Of a DNA stretch of 64,000 nucleotides, positions 1-11,549 are shown piece by piece; position 1 is the first letter of the stretch, and each line of letters begins with the position of its first letter. The stretch is taken from NCBI RefSeq assembly GCF_000178995.1, contig NZ_ADVZ01000003.1, positions 310,001 to 374,000 on the forward strand, in the 5' to 3' direction. The translations under genes and the position numbers were made by a program. The stretch is from Afipia sp. 1NLS2. GTDB taxonomy: Bacteria > Pseudomonadota > Alphaproteobacteria > Rhizobiales > Xanthobacteraceae. The notes under the pieces are model-generated. The model ran no database searches. It was not told where the DNA came from and was given only the letters and a program-made list of their open reading frames with translations.

Positions 1-100
1 CGGTGAAGCGGGGGCGCGCGATGCGGGCAGGCTCAGGCTGGAAGGCAAGGAATACGTGGTCGCCGATGGCGACGTGATGCACTTCCGGTTCAACACGTAA
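1..100 (+). CDS. ychF: C-terminal end of YchF/OLA1-type GTPase/ATPase (partial)
   Basis: Only the last 32 codons are present; reading starts at base 2 and stops with TAA at 98-100. The visible tail, including [16 protein letters not shown], matches the end of the TGS domain of YchF, a ribosome-associated P-loop ATPase of the Obg family. The nucleotide-binding part lies upstream of the window. The call rests on this highly conserved C-terminal signature alone, and the gene is otherwise unseen. Confidence 0.8.
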   Translation, partial: GEAGARDAGRLRLEGKEYVVADGDVMHFRFNT

Positions 101-120
101 TTGAAATGGCGTGCTGCGGT

Positions 121-429
121 TCAGAACCGCGGCTGCGTGTCGGTGCGTCCCTGCTCGCGGATCGCGCCGAGGTGTTCGTTGATCCGGAATACGATCAGCA
201 CGAATTCGGCAGCGATGCGCGAAAACACCACGCCTGCGACGACGCCAGCGATCGCCATCAGCACCATGATGAATCCGGCGAACGGGCTGATCGCCATCTG
301 CAGCAACCCGCCGAAGATTCCCGAGATGCCGCCGAGAATGACGAGCGCAATCACCAGCCAGTAAAAGGTCTTGATGATCGTTGGCGTGATGAAACGGTCC
401 CACTGGAAAAGATCGTTGATCTGAAACAT
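121..429 (-). CDS. DUF4282 family small membrane protein
   Basis: The protein has 102 residues starting MFQINDLFQWDRF. Two hydrophobic helices (about residues 17-40 and 50-72) are followed by a conserved-looking tail, EFVLIVFRINEHLGAIRE. This layout is that of DUF4282 inner-membrane proteins of unknown function. The reading frame stays open to 474, but the start at 429 is preferred because an AGGGG ribosome site lies about 9 bases before it. It ends tail-to-tail with ychF, 20 bp away. Function is unknown. Confidence 0.75.
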   Translation of the reverse strand: MFQINDLFQWDRFITPTIIKTFYWLVIALVILGGISGIFGGLLQMAISPFAGFIMVLMAIAGVVAGVVFSRIAAEFVLIVFRINEHLGAIREQGRTDTQPRF

Positions 430-512
430 GCGCAAATCCCCTGTTGCGTTTGATTTAATTCTCGCACGGCGCATGCGCCGGAGAAAGCCGCAACAGCGTT
501 CTTTTTCGTTGG

Positions 513-650
513 TTACTTGATGTAGGCAAGCGACAGCACCACGACGGCGATGGCGAGAAACAGCACAAAGCGGATCAGGATGATCGCGATGTTCTGTTTT
601 GAGGAGGGAAGCGGAATCGGCTCCGCGGTGTCGGGTTTAATAATCTTCAC
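513..650 (-). CDS. small single-span membrane protein, 45 aa
   Basis: A short gene reads from a GTG at 650 (protein begins MKIIKPDTAEPIPLPSS) to a TAA at 513. A polar, proline-rich N-terminus of about 20 residues is followed by one strongly hydrophobic helix (about residues 22-43) that ends YIK. An AGGGG ribosome site sits about 7 bases before the GTG. The single-pass layout with a cytosolic head is typical of uncharacterised small membrane proteins. No family is recognised and expression is unproven. Confidence 0.55.
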   Translation of the reverse strand: MKIIKPDTAEPIPLPSSKQNIAIILIRFVLFLAIAVVVLSLAYIK

Positions 651-784
651 GGTTTGACCCCTGCATGACGCGCCGGGATGGCGCATTCATTAAGTCGCGC
701 GAGACACGCGGCAGGTTCAAACCGGCGACGGGGCCGCACCGGATGGATGGGCGGCCCTGCCGATCATGGGGTGAGACCGGGGTC

Positions 785-1186
785 CTACTGCTCGGACGGC
801 CGCTTCCACTGTGCGATGCTGTCGGCAATCATGCGGGTCGACTTCATCGCGGTCTGGCTCAACTGGGCGAAGCTCGCCAGCTCACGCTGCACGCGCTGAC
901 CCTCTTCATGCATGAAGCCGCGAAGGTTCTCGAGCTCGGTGATCAGGGTATCGATTTCGCTCGCGGATGCGCCGGCGACACGCTGGATCAGCGTGTTGAC
1001 GTTGTTGACGGTGGCCTCGGCGGCCGCATCCGGGCTATCGCCGGAGTGCAGGATCGAAGGCGTCTTGCGCAAGTAGGCGATATCGTTGCGGACGAAATCG
1101 CGGATGCCGGCCTCGACATCGGTCACGGCGGCGAGATTGTCGTCGATTTCGTTGGTTTCGATTTTTTCTGACGGCATGGCGTTCAT
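785..1186 (-). CDS. conserved hypothetical protein, helical
   Basis: The soluble 133-residue protein is rich in charged and alanine residues and predicted mostly helical. Heptad-like stretches at about residues 60-115 suggest a coiled coil. There is no signal peptide or catalytic motif. The start at 1186 has AGGAG about 9 bases upstream; a second ATG three codons inside (1177) is less well placed. It is bounded by small membrane genes and a secreted protein, all on the minus strand. No function can be assigned. Confidence 0.6.
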   Translation of the reverse strand: MNAMPSEKIETNEIDDNLAAVTDVEAGIRDFVRNDIAYLRKTPSILHSGDSPDAAAEATVNNVNTLIQRVAGASASEIDTLITELENLRGFMHEEGQRVQRELASFAQLSQTAMKSTRMIADSIAQWKRPSEQ

Positions 1187-1409
1187 CGGCTTTCTCCTTT
1201 TCGCAAGGCCTGCGAGCGGTTGTCCCCCGCACGACGAAGGTGAGGCGGCATTACTTCAACGGATCGTGACCATAACGAGGCAGGAGTAGGGTAATCGTCC
1301 GCGCCTTTTGTGGACAAGACGATATGGCGGTGCAGCTGCGCTGGCATTAAGATGGCATTTACATCGTATTGCGAAATGAACGGGTTCCCGCCGGCGTTCG
1401 GGAATGCAG

Positions 1410-2303
1410 CTACCAGTGATATTTGTATCCGGCGGTGAGGCTCTTGTTGTCGAAGCCATCGGCGGTCTGGGCATAAGTGCCGGATATGCTGACGCCGCCG
1501 AACAGCTTCTGCTCCGCGCCGACGCGGCCGAGCCATTTGTTATCCAGAGAAGATTGGGTCTCGCCTGCGATCAGGCTCGTGCCGGTTTCGCGGAATTCGA
1601 GCTTCGCCGAGCGATCGACTTCGATGCTGCGGCCCGTGCGCGGCCCAAGGCCTGCAATCGGCGTATCCAGCGGCTGCGCCACGGCATAACCATTCTGTAC
1701 GGTGAGGGCATACTGGTTGTTGTCAATCGGAATCGTCTTGCTGATCGCGGTGCCGATCTTGTTCTGGTCGGCGGACGGATCGATCCGCGCATTGAGCGAT
1801 GTCTTGTCCCAGATGCCGGCGACGCCGGGCGCGCTCATGGTCGCCCAGACGCTGCCGCCGGATTGCAGCGATGTCGTATCGCCCTGCGCCTGACGCGCGA
1901 GCAGTTCGCCTGAAGTAACGGGGCCATCGGGCGCGACGTTCATGTCGGCGCCGACCTTGGTGTCCCAGAACGGCAGCACCGACCGTTTTACGGTGACGGC
2001 GGAGCCGCCGTCGTCTTTCTCGGTGCGGTCCCAGTTCGCACTCGGTCCGGACAGCGTCGCGGGCGCACGATATTTATACGTCTTGTCGATCGTCACCGGA
2101 ATGGAGGGGTCCAGCAGACTCCATTCAAACGCGGTCGGCTCCGGTACATCCGCTGCTGCCTCGTCCTTGGTCTGCGTCGGCTGGTTGGACTCATCGTCCT
2201 GCGCGCGTGCGTGCGCCGCCGCCGCTGACAGCATCAGCAGCGCGGCAGGCAAAGCGCACCCCGCCCGGATCTGGCGCGGAACTCTGGCAAGCAAAGAGAT
2301 CAT
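1410..2303 (-). CDS. secreted or outer-membrane hypothetical protein
   Basis: The 297-residue protein has a signal peptide (about residues 1-34, cleavage near AHARA-QDDE) and then an acidic linker. The remainder has alternating polar/aromatic strands and ends ...SLTAGYKYHW, a terminal aromatic residue typical of outer-membrane barrels. No enzyme motif is visible. It resembles uncharacterised exported proteins of Bradyrhizobium relatives. An outer-membrane or periplasmic location is inferred from the signal peptide and the C-terminal strand. Confidence 0.6.
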   Translation of the reverse strand: MISLLARVPRQIRAGCALPAALLMLSAAAAHARAQDDESNQPTQTKDEAAADVPEPTAFEWSLLDPSIPVTIDKTYKYRAPATLSGPSANWDRTEKDDGGSAVTVKRSVLPFWDTKVGADMNVAPDGPVTSGELLARQAQGDTTSLQSGGSVWATMSAPGVAGIWDKTSLNARIDPSADQNKIGTAISKTIPIDNNQYALTVQNGYAVAQPLDTPIAGLGPRTGRSIEVDRSAKLEFRETGTSLIAGETQSSLDNKWLGRVGAEQKLFGGVSISGTYAQTADGFDNKSLTAGYKYHW

Positions 2304-2555
2304 CGGTTTCTCGCAAGACGGGGCAACAGGCCGCCGACCTCAAACGATGCCGGTTAATAACATGTTTCGAGGGTGCGGTTCAGCCCTCGGCACATCACGT
2401 CATGCACAAATATTTCTCATGCGTGTTGCCGCAATGATGTCGCATTTCTGAAATTCGCCGGTCGTGGCTCATAAGGGAACTATGCCCTTTCGCAACGGCC
2501 GCGCATGCCGTAAGAGCCTGCGCAAATCCTTCATCTCTCATCATTCAACGGCGTC

Positions 2556-4175
2556 ATGATTCGTTTCGACAATATCGGCAAGCAGAACGGCCATCAGATC
2601 ATTTTCATCGAGGCGCAGGCGACCCTGCTCAAGGGCGAGAAGATCGGCCTGGTCGGCCCCAACGGTTCCGGCAAGACCACGCTGTTCCGCCTCGCCACCG
2701 CGCAGGAACTTCCCGACGAAGGCCAGGTCGCGGTCGAACGCGGTGTGTCCATCGGCTATTTCAGCCAGGACGTCGGTGAGATGGCAGGGCACAGCGCTGT
2801 GGCCGAGGTGATGAACGGCGTCGGCCCGGTGAGCGAAGTCGCGGCCGATCTGAAAGAGCTTGAAGCCGCGATGGCCGACCCGGACCGCATGGACGAGATG
2901 GATGAGATCATCACGCGCTACGGCGAGGTGCAGGCGCGTTTCGAGGAGCTTGACGGCTACGCGCTGGAAAGCCGCGCCCGCGAAGTGCTCGCGGGGCTCA
3001 GCTTCACGCAGGAGATGATGGATGGCGATGTCGGCAATCTCTCCGGCGGCTGGAAGATGCGCGTGGCGCTGGCGCGGATTCTCCTGATGCGTCCGGACGT
3101 GATGCTGCTCGACGAACCGTCGAACCATCTCGACATCGAAAGCCTGATCTGGCTGGAGGGTTTTCTCAAGAATTACGATGGCGCGCTCTTGATGACCTCG
3201 CACGACCGCGAGTTCATGAACCGTATCGTCAACAAGATCATCGAGATCGACGGTGGCACGCTGACCTCCTATTCCGGCAATTACGAATTCTACGAACAGC
3301 AGCGCGCGCTGGCCGACAAGCAGCAGCAGGCGCAGTTCGAGCGTCAGCAGGCGATGCTGGCGAAGGAGATCAAGTTTATCGAGCGCTTCAAGGCGCGTGC
3401 CTCGCATGCCGCGCAGGTGCAGAGCCGGGTGAAGAAGCTCGACAAGATCGAGCGCGTCGATCCGCCGAAACGGCGCGAGACTGTGTCGTTCGATTTTCCG
3501 CCTGCGCCGCGCTCGGGCGAGGATGTCGTTACGCTGAAAAGCGTTCAGAAGGGTTACGGCGAACGGCGAATCTATGATGGCCTTGATTTTCAGGTCCGCC
3601 GCCGTGAGCGCTGGTGCGTGATGGGCATCAACGGCGCGGGCAAGTCCACGCTGTTGAAACTCGTCGCGGGCGCGTCGGAGCCGGACGAGGGCGATGTCGC
3701 GGTCGGCGCCAGCGTGAAGATGGGTTATTTCGCCCAGCACGCGATGGACCTGCTCGACGGCGAGCGCACGGTGTTTCAGTCGCTGGAGGATTCATTCCCG
3801 CAGGCCGGGCAGGGCTCGCTGCGCGCGCTGGCTGGTTGTTTCGGCTTTTCCGGCGATGATGTCGAGAAGAAATGCCGCGTGCTGTCAGGCGGCGAGAAGG
3901 CGCGCCTCGTGATGGCGAAGATGCTCTACGATCCGCCGAATTTTCTGGTGCTAGACGAGCCGACCAACCACCTCGACATCGCCACCAAGGAAATGCTGAT
4001 CGCGGCGCTTGCTCAATATGAGGGCGCGATGCTGTTCGTCTCGCATGACCGCCACTTCCTCGGCGCGCTCTCCAACCGCGTGCTGGAATTGACGCCCGAC
4101 GGCATCCATCAATATGGCGGCGGCTACACGGAATATGTCGCGCGCACCGGCCACGAAGCGCCGGGGGTGGGATAG
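2556..4175 (+). CDS. ABC-F family ATP-binding protein
   Basis: The 539-residue protein has two fused ABC ATPase domains and no membrane segments. Walker A sites lie at about 34-41 (GPNGSGKT) and 357-364 (GINGAGKS). The signatures are LSGGW and LSGGE, and the Walker B regions are LLDEPSNHLD and VLDEPTNHLD. The charged linker between the domains (about 240-310) is the ABC-F hallmark. Family members act on the ribosome rather than in transport; the sequence resembles the Uup/YbiT branch, but the exact subgroup is not certain. No clear Shine-Dalgarno precedes the ATG. The nuclease gene on the other strand ends only 11 bp after its stop. Confidence 0.9.
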   Translation: MIRFDNIGKQNGHQIIFIEAQATLLKGEKIGLVGPNGSGKTTLFRLATAQELPDEGQVAVERGVSIGYFSQDVGEMAGHSAVAEVMNGVGPVSEVAADLKELEAAMADPDRMDEMDEIITRYGEVQARFEELDGYALESRAREVLAGLSFTQEMMDGDVGNLSGGWKMRVALARILLMRPDVMLLDEPSNHLDIESLIWLEGFLKNYDGALLMTSHDREFMNRIVNKIIEIDGGTLTSYSGNYEFYEQQRALADKQQQAQFERQQAMLAKEIKFIERFKARASHAAQVQSRVKKLDKIERVDPPKRRETVSFDFPPAPRSGEDVVTLKSVQKGYGERRIYDGLDFQVRRRERWCVMGINGAGKSTLLKLVAGASEPDEGDVAVGASVKMGYFAQHAMDLLDGERTVFQSLEDSFPQAGQGSLRALAGCFGFSGDDVEKKCRVLSGGEKARLVMAKMLYDPPNFLVLDEPTNHLDIATKEMLIAALAQYEGAMLFVSHDRHFLGALSNRVLELTPDGIHQYGGGYTEYVARTGHEAPGVG

Positions 4176-4186
4176 AGAGAACGAAC

Positions 4187-4891
4187 CTATTCGTCTTCTT
4201 CTTCTTCGTCTTCGTCGTCGATCAACCCAGCCTTCTTCGCCGCCTTTTTGGCTGCTTTGTCTGCTTCAACTTTGGCCTTTAAAGCTAAATAGGCGGCCTC
4301 TCCATCATCCACAAAATTTTCCGGTTTGATCGCGAATGTTAGTACGGGGCATCCCCCGCCACCTCCACCCTCGACCTTTGGCCAGAGTTTTTCGTGATGT
4401 GTCGTCGCCTTCCCGTAAGATGAGCCTTTTCCGATACTTTTAAAAATTTCCTGTAATTCCCATGACCTAGTAATGACAACGCCTACTTGAATTGCTCGCA
4501 AATCGAAGAGAAGTCGAAAGTTATTTAAATCACGGTCGAAAAATGGGTCTTTGTTGTTCCACTCCATCTCAACGGCCACACCTGCCTTAAAACAATCAAC
4601 CGCGTGAGTTGGGCTTTTAATCTCTATGTCATCGACAATGATCGATGTATCGAAGTTTTTTTCGACCCATCCTTTTGCATACAGTGGTTCATCAATGCGA
4701 CGACTAATGAGCGAACGATTGCCGCCGCCAATTCGAACTTCTGATTTCAGTAACGTGAAATCACGCAGAACCTCTTGGAGTTCGCTCCATTCGTTTGGGC
4801 ACGCTGTTGCCAAAACACCAGTAGCATTTCGCCACTCTTTAACGTGGTAACGATCCAATAAATCGGGCGGGATGAGATGGATTGTCGACAT
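4187..4891 (-). CDS. BglII/BstYI-like type II restriction endonuclease
   Basis: The 234-residue protein is counted from the start MSTIHLIPPD; the frame is open to 4951, but that extension looks unlike the family. It has a D-x8-E-x-E pattern (D99, E108, E110) in the context VD...VEMEW, the same spacing as the BglII catalytic residues D84, E93 and Q95. A divergent adenine methyltransferase begins 109 bp away, which supports a restriction role. Codon use is clearly more AT-rich than in the neighbours. Oddities are six glycines at 175-180 and a Lys/Ala then Asp/Glu-rich tail (about 209-234). The recognition site is unknown; BglII and BstYI cut GATC-centred sites. Confidence 0.75.
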   Translation of the reverse strand: MSTIHLIPPDLLDRYHVKEWRNATGVLATACPNEWSELQEVLRDFTLLKSEVRIGGGNRSLISRRIDEPLYAKGWVEKNFDTSIIVDDIEIKSPTHAVDCFKAGVAVEMEWNNKDPFFDRDLNNFRLLFDLRAIQVGVVITRSWELQEIFKSIGKGSSYGKATTHHEKLWPKVEGGGGGGCPVLTFAIKPENFVDDGEAAYLALKAKVEADKAAKKAAKKAGLIDDEDEEEEDE

Positions 4892-4948
4892 AAAACCGAA
4901 CAATGATGAGAGGGCGGTACAGAATCTTATCACCAAGTATCTTGAGAA

Positions 4949-4968
4949 CATATCATGAACATGATATG
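4949..4968. promoter_or_regulatory. perfect 9-2-9 inverted repeat between R and M genes
   Basis: CATATCATG, two bases (AA), then CATGATATG form a perfect dyad. It lies 57 bp upstream of the chosen nuclease start and 32 bp before the methyltransferase ATG. It would overlap likely promoter elements of both divergent genes. The methyltransferase or a trans-acting controller could bind here. The role is inferred from position and symmetry only. Confidence 0.5.
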
Positions 4969-5000
4969 GTGCAAAACATACAGTACGGGTATCGATCTTT

Positions 5001-5663
5001 ATGGCTAATAAGGTTGATTCGTCGATGACTTTGCCCGCGAAAGATCTGCTGAGCTTCGCTGGTCAGCGCCGATTTTCGACAATTCTTGCCGACCCTCCTT
5101 GGCAGTTCACGAACAAGACCGGCAAGGTTGCGCCGGAGCATAAGCGACTTTCGCGCTATGGCACCATGAAGCTCGATGAAATCATGATGCTACCTGTGGC
5201 GGATATAGCTGCACCCACGTCACACCTTTACCTTTGGTGCCCCAATGCGCTGCTGCCTGAAGGTTTGGCGGTGATGAAAGCGTGGGGCTTCAACTATAAA
5301 TCCAATATTGTGTGGCACAAAGTCCGCAAGGACGGCGGCTCTGATGGTCGCGGCGTAGGATTCTATTTTCGTAATGTAACTGAAGTAATCTTGTTTGGTG
5401 TGCGCGGGAAAAACGCGCGCACGCTTGCGCCGGGGCGGCGCCAAGTGAATTTATTGGCCACGCGCAAGCGTGAGCATTCACGCAAGCCAGATGAGCAATA
5501 CGAGATTATCGAGTCCTGCTCGCCGGGGCCATTTCTTGAACTGTTTGCGCGGGGTACCCGCAAGAACTGGGCGACGTGGGGCAATCAGGCTGATGACGAT
5601 TACAAGCCAACGTGGAAGACTTACGCGCATCATTCGCGTGCAGGGTTGGTAGCAGCGGAGTAA
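5001..5663 (+). CDS. MT-A70 family adenine-N6 DNA methyltransferase
   Basis: The 220-residue protein has the catalytic motif ADPPW (D31-P32-P33-W34) near the N-terminus. The AdoMet-binding region PFLELFARG comes late in the chain, which is the motif order of MT-A70 and beta-class enzymes. It should protect the sites cut by the divergent BglII-like nuclease by N6-adenine methylation. Its stop is only 1 bp from the uvrB stop on the other strand, so the cassette is packed tightly between resident genes. A solitary regulatory methylase is possible, but the adjacent nuclease makes restriction-modification more likely. Confidence 0.85.
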   Translation: MANKVDSSMTLPAKDLLSFAGQRRFSTILADPPWQFTNKTGKVAPEHKRLSRYGTMKLDEIMMLPVADIAAPTSHLYLWCPNALLPEGLAVMKAWGFNYKSNIVWHKVRKDGGSDGRGVGFYFRNVTEVILFGVRGKNARTLAPGRRQVNLLATRKREHSRKPDEQYEIIESCSPGPFLELFARGTRKNWATWGNQADDDYKPTWKTYAHHSRAGLVAAE

Positions 5664-5664
5664 C

Positions 5665-8544
<2,880 letters not shown>

Positions 8545-8583
8545 GCGCGAAATATGGGGCCGCAAGGTGCGCAGGAAAAGGGT

Positions 8584-9639
8584 TCAGGTGACGCCGTTGG
8601 CGGGCCGCAGCCGTTTCAATGTTTCCGGCATCCGCGCGTCGATCCAGCCCGCGATGGCCGTCTGGTGGCGGTGGTAATAGAGGCCGAAAGCGATGATCAC
8701 GACACCGATCAGGGATAGCGCGAACGGGAACAGCAGCGAGTCCTTGAAAACCTTCTCGGCCAGATCGCCGAGATACATGGCGATGCCGATGGTGCCGAAC
8801 ACCGCGAACACGCGGCGGCCTAGGAACACGGCGAGAAACAGGAAGCCGACATTCATCGCGCAATACAGAGCCTTCTGCAGCGCGGTGCCGCCGGAAGTCG
8901 CGGAAATGCCGCCCCAGAATGTCAGCACGCCGAACAGATAAAGCCAGAAGGCGAAATCGCCGCTGCGCTGATACGAATTCACCGCAACTGCGATGCAGAG
9001 AATGGCGAGGCCGAACCAGATCGAGACGATCCGCGCGGTTTCAAAATCACGCAGTTTGGAGCCGGTGATCCACGGCACGATGTCCATCGACAGGAACCAC
9101 AAAGCGAACGCAGCCAAGAAGACGATGAAGGGAAAGCGGTAGAACCGCAGCGCCAGCGCGGCGGCGGCGATGGCTGCAAGCTCCATGAAGATCCAGCTTC
9201 CGCGAACCCAGATATAGAAGTCGCGCGTGGTGCCGGGCTTGCCGAACTTGCTCCATAGGCCGAGCGAATCCTGAATGCCGTAAACCGCCAGCGGGGCCAT
9301 CGACACCGCAATCGCGATGAGGAGTCCGCCCGGCGTCTGCAGGTTCTTCACGGTCCACAGATAATAACCAGCCCATGTAAACAGCGCGGCATAGACGAGT
9401 GCCGTTGCGGTGAGCGCCTGTCCGCCCATCTGCGAAAACGCCAGCGTGCTGAACAGGCCCATGGCGGCCATCACGATCAGTGCGCCCGCGTACCACAACA
9501 CATGCACGACATCGAACTTCGGCGATGAGGGCGAAGCCGTTCCGCGCGATTGCAGGAACGCCAGCAATGTCTCCAGTTGTCCGGCCGAGATGATGCCGGC
9601 GTCGGTGGCGGCTTGCAGGTCGGTTTTGGAATACGTCAT
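8584..9639 (-). CDS. DUF2157-like multi-span membrane protein
   Basis: The 351-residue protein starts MTYSKTDLQAATDAGIISAG. The N-terminal soluble segment (about 45 residues) resembles the DUF2157 N-terminus and is followed by about ten hydrophobic helices. The start at 9639 has GAGG about 7 bases upstream; the open frame continues to 9687 without a comparable site. It lies just upstream of uvrB on the same strand (39 bp gap), so co-transcription is possible. The function is unknown and the family assignment tentative. Confidence 0.6.
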   Translation of the reverse strand: MTYSKTDLQAATDAGIISAGQLETLLAFLQSRGTASPSSPKFDVVHVLWYAGALIVMAAMGLFSTLAFSQMGGQALTATALVYAALFTWAGYYLWTVKNLQTPGGLLIAIAVSMAPLAVYGIQDSLGLWSKFGKPGTTRDFYIWVRGSWIFMELAAIAAAALALRFYRFPFIVFLAAFALWFLSMDIVPWITGSKLRDFETARIVSIWFGLAILCIAVAVNSYQRSGDFAFWLYLFGVLTFWGGISATSGGTALQKALYCAMNVGFLFLAVFLGRRVFAVFGTIGIAMYLGDLAEKVFKDSLLFPFALSLIGVVIIAFGLYYHRHQTAIAGWIDARMPETLKRLRPANGVT

Positions 9640-9836
9640 GGCGTCCTCGGCAGATTCTTTATCGGGGCGACTCATTATTTGTCTCATCGGGAATGCATCG
9701 GTTCAATGCGGGACTATGTTCGCGGTCCGGCGATGAACAATCGGTGAGGGTAGGGCGTTCTGGTTGACTTGGCGGAGCAATCGCGCAAGGTTCATGCATT
9801 CGCATGAATCTGTCTTTATCCGTCAGGACGCACGAA

Positions 9837-10535
9837 ATGATCGACCTTTATTACTGGACCACGCCGAACGGCCACAAGATCACGATGTTTCTGGAAGAGA
9901 GCGGCCTTCCCTACAAGATCGTGCCGGTGAACATCTCCAAGGGCGATCAGTTCAAGCCGGAATTCCTCGCGTTTTCGCCGAACAACCGCATGCCCGCGAT
10001 CATCGATCAGGCGCCGAAGGACGGTGGCGAACCGGTCAAGATTTTCGAATCGGGTGCGATCCTGATCTACCTCGCGGAGAAAGCCGGAAAATTCCTGCCG
10101 ACCGACATGCGCAAGCGCTTCGACGTGCTGCAATGGCTGATGTGGCAGATGGGCGGCCTCGGCCCGATGGCCGGGCAGAACCATCATTTCGTGCAGTATG
10201 CGCCGGAGCGAATTCCCTACGCGATGGAGCGTTACGTCAAGGAAACCAACCGGCTTTACGGCGTGCTCAACAAGCGCCTCGCCGACCGTGAGTTTATCGC
10301 CGGTGAATATTCGATCGCGGACATGGCCTGCTATCCGTGGATCGTGCCCTACAAGAATCAGCAGCAGAATCTTGATGACTTTCCGCATCTGAAGCGCTGG
10401 TTCGAGGCGATCTATGCGCGCCCCGCCACCGCGCGCGCTTACAAGCTTGCCAAGCAGGTGAACCCGGACAAGACGCCGACGGTGAATGAGGAATCGAAAA
10501 AGATTCTGTTCGGTCAGGTTGCGGGCAAGAATTGA
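9837..10535 (+). CDS. glutathione S-transferase family protein (YfcG/YghU-like)
   Basis: The 232-residue cytosolic protein has a thioredoxin-like N-terminal domain (IDLYYWTTPNGHKITMFLEE) and a helical C-terminal domain. The NRMPAI segment carries the cis-proline, and FESGAILIYLAEK forms the glutathione gamma-glutamyl site. The T-x-N pattern in TTPNGHK is that of YfcG/YghU disulfide-bond reductases rather than classic conjugating GSTs. The ATG at 9837 is preferred over 9804, with an AGGA about 10 bases upstream. Its stop overlaps the start of the next GST gene. Confidence 0.85.
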   Translation: MIDLYYWTTPNGHKITMFLEESGLPYKIVPVNISKGDQFKPEFLAFSPNNRMPAIIDQAPKDGGEPVKIFESGAILIYLAEKAGKFLPTDMRKRFDVLQWLMWQMGGLGPMAGQNHHFVQYAPERIPYAMERYVKETNRLYGVLNKRLADREFIAGEYSIADMACYPWIVPYKNQQQNLDDFPHLKRWFEAIYARPATARAYKLAKQVNPDKTPTVNEESKKILFGQVAGKN

Positions 10536-11230
10536 TGGCAAGGCAGCTTTACGAACTCGCCGGCAGCGATCCCGCGCGCCTTTTCAGCCCGTATTGCTGG
10601 CGCACGCGCATGGCGCTGGCGCACAAGGGACTGGCTTTCGAAACGGTGCCGTGGCGATTTGCGCAGAAGGACGCGATCAAGGCGCACGGCTCGGAGAAGG
10701 TACCGGTGTTGGTCGATGGCGAGGCCCGCGTCAACGATTCATGGACGATCGCGGAATATCTGGAAGACACGTATCCCGACAAACCCTCGCTGTTCGGCGG
10801 CGAGGGTGGACGGGGGATGGCGCGTCTCCTCAATAACTGGAGCGACGTGTCGGTCGGCCAGATTGCGCCGTTTATCATCGCCGACATCCACGACCAGCTC
10901 GATGCGGGCGACAAAGATTATTTTCGCCGGACCCGCGAGAAGAACATGGGCAGGCCGCTGGAGGAAGTTGTCGCCGGACGGGAGCAACGGCTGGAGAGCC
11001 TGCACAAATGGCTGCATCCGCTGCGGATGACATTGCGCACGCAACGCTTCATCGGTGGAGCGAAGCCGAACTATGCCGACTACATCGTGTTCGGTCCGTT
11101 CCAGTGGGCGCGGGTGACGAGCCCGTTCGAGCTGTTGAAGCCCGACGATCTGATCCATGCCTGGCGCGAGCGTATGCTCGATCTGTTCGATGGCATGGCG
11201 AGGAAAGCGCCCGTGGTGGAAGCCGCCTAG
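10535..11230 (+). CDS. glutathione S-transferase family protein (beta-etherase-like)
   Basis: The 231-residue protein has GST N- and C-terminal domains. The N-terminus LFSPYCWRTRMALAHKGL and the site SEKVPVLVDG...VNDSWTIAEYLED resemble LigE/beta-etherase-type GSTs. The first residue uses the A of the previous stop (TGATG), a translational coupling. It is unrelated in detail to its GST neighbour, so the pair is not a recent duplication. The substrate is unknown. Confidence 0.85.
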   Translation: MARQLYELAGSDPARLFSPYCWRTRMALAHKGLAFETVPWRFAQKDAIKAHGSEKVPVLVDGEARVNDSWTIAEYLEDTYPDKPSLFGGEGGRGMARLLNNWSDVSVGQIAPFIIADIHDQLDAGDKDYFRRTREKNMGRPLEEVVAGREQRLESLHKWLHPLRMTLRTQRFIGGAKPNYADYIVFGPFQWARVTSPFELLKPDDLIHAWRERMLDLFDGMARKAPVVEAA

Positions 11231-11243
11231 ACTTCTGCGTGGC

Positions 11244-11447
11244 TCACGGCTTCGGTTGATCGAGGCCGTGGGCGCTGGCGCGCAGGCAGGCGGGGCACAG
11301 GCAGTCCTCGCCCGCGCGCGGCATCGGCAGCTTCACGGTTTCCTCCGCGCACCAGCAATGTCCCGACAGATCGCACGTGAAGGCCGCGCCGCAGCGCGCG
11401 CAGATGATCCGGCGCGCTTGATCGAGCTTTTGTGACGTATCTTTCAT
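11244..11447 (-). CDS. cysteine-rich CWC family protein
   Basis: The 67-residue protein carries eight cysteines: a CARC pair, FTCDLSGHCWC, and a DCLCPACL pair. The order matches the Cys-rich CWC small-protein family, probably a zinc-ribbon fold. There is no signal peptide or membrane helix. It lies convergent to the GST gene, 13 bp away. The biochemical role of the family is unknown. Confidence 0.8.
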   Translation of the reverse strand: MKDTSQKLDQARRIICARCGAAFTCDLSGHCWCAEETVKLPMPRAGEDCLCPACLRASAHGLDQPKP

Positions 11448-11549
11448 TCCGCCAACGAAATTCAGCCAAATCTTTCAGGTGCTGTTCATGCGACCCGGCG
11501 CGTCATCCGCGCCTGTTCTACACGAACCGACAAACGGGCGATCTGCAAG

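Noticed and set aside
637-828. 63-residue minus-strand frame overlapping the small membrane gene
   Set aside because: It has no ribosome site and low-complexity Ser/Arg/Pro composition; the GTG-started 45-residue frame with AGGGG fits better.
2541-3740. 399-codon minus-strand frame opposite the ABC-F gene
   Set aside because: It is antisense to a well-supported two-domain ATPase and has no recognisable features.
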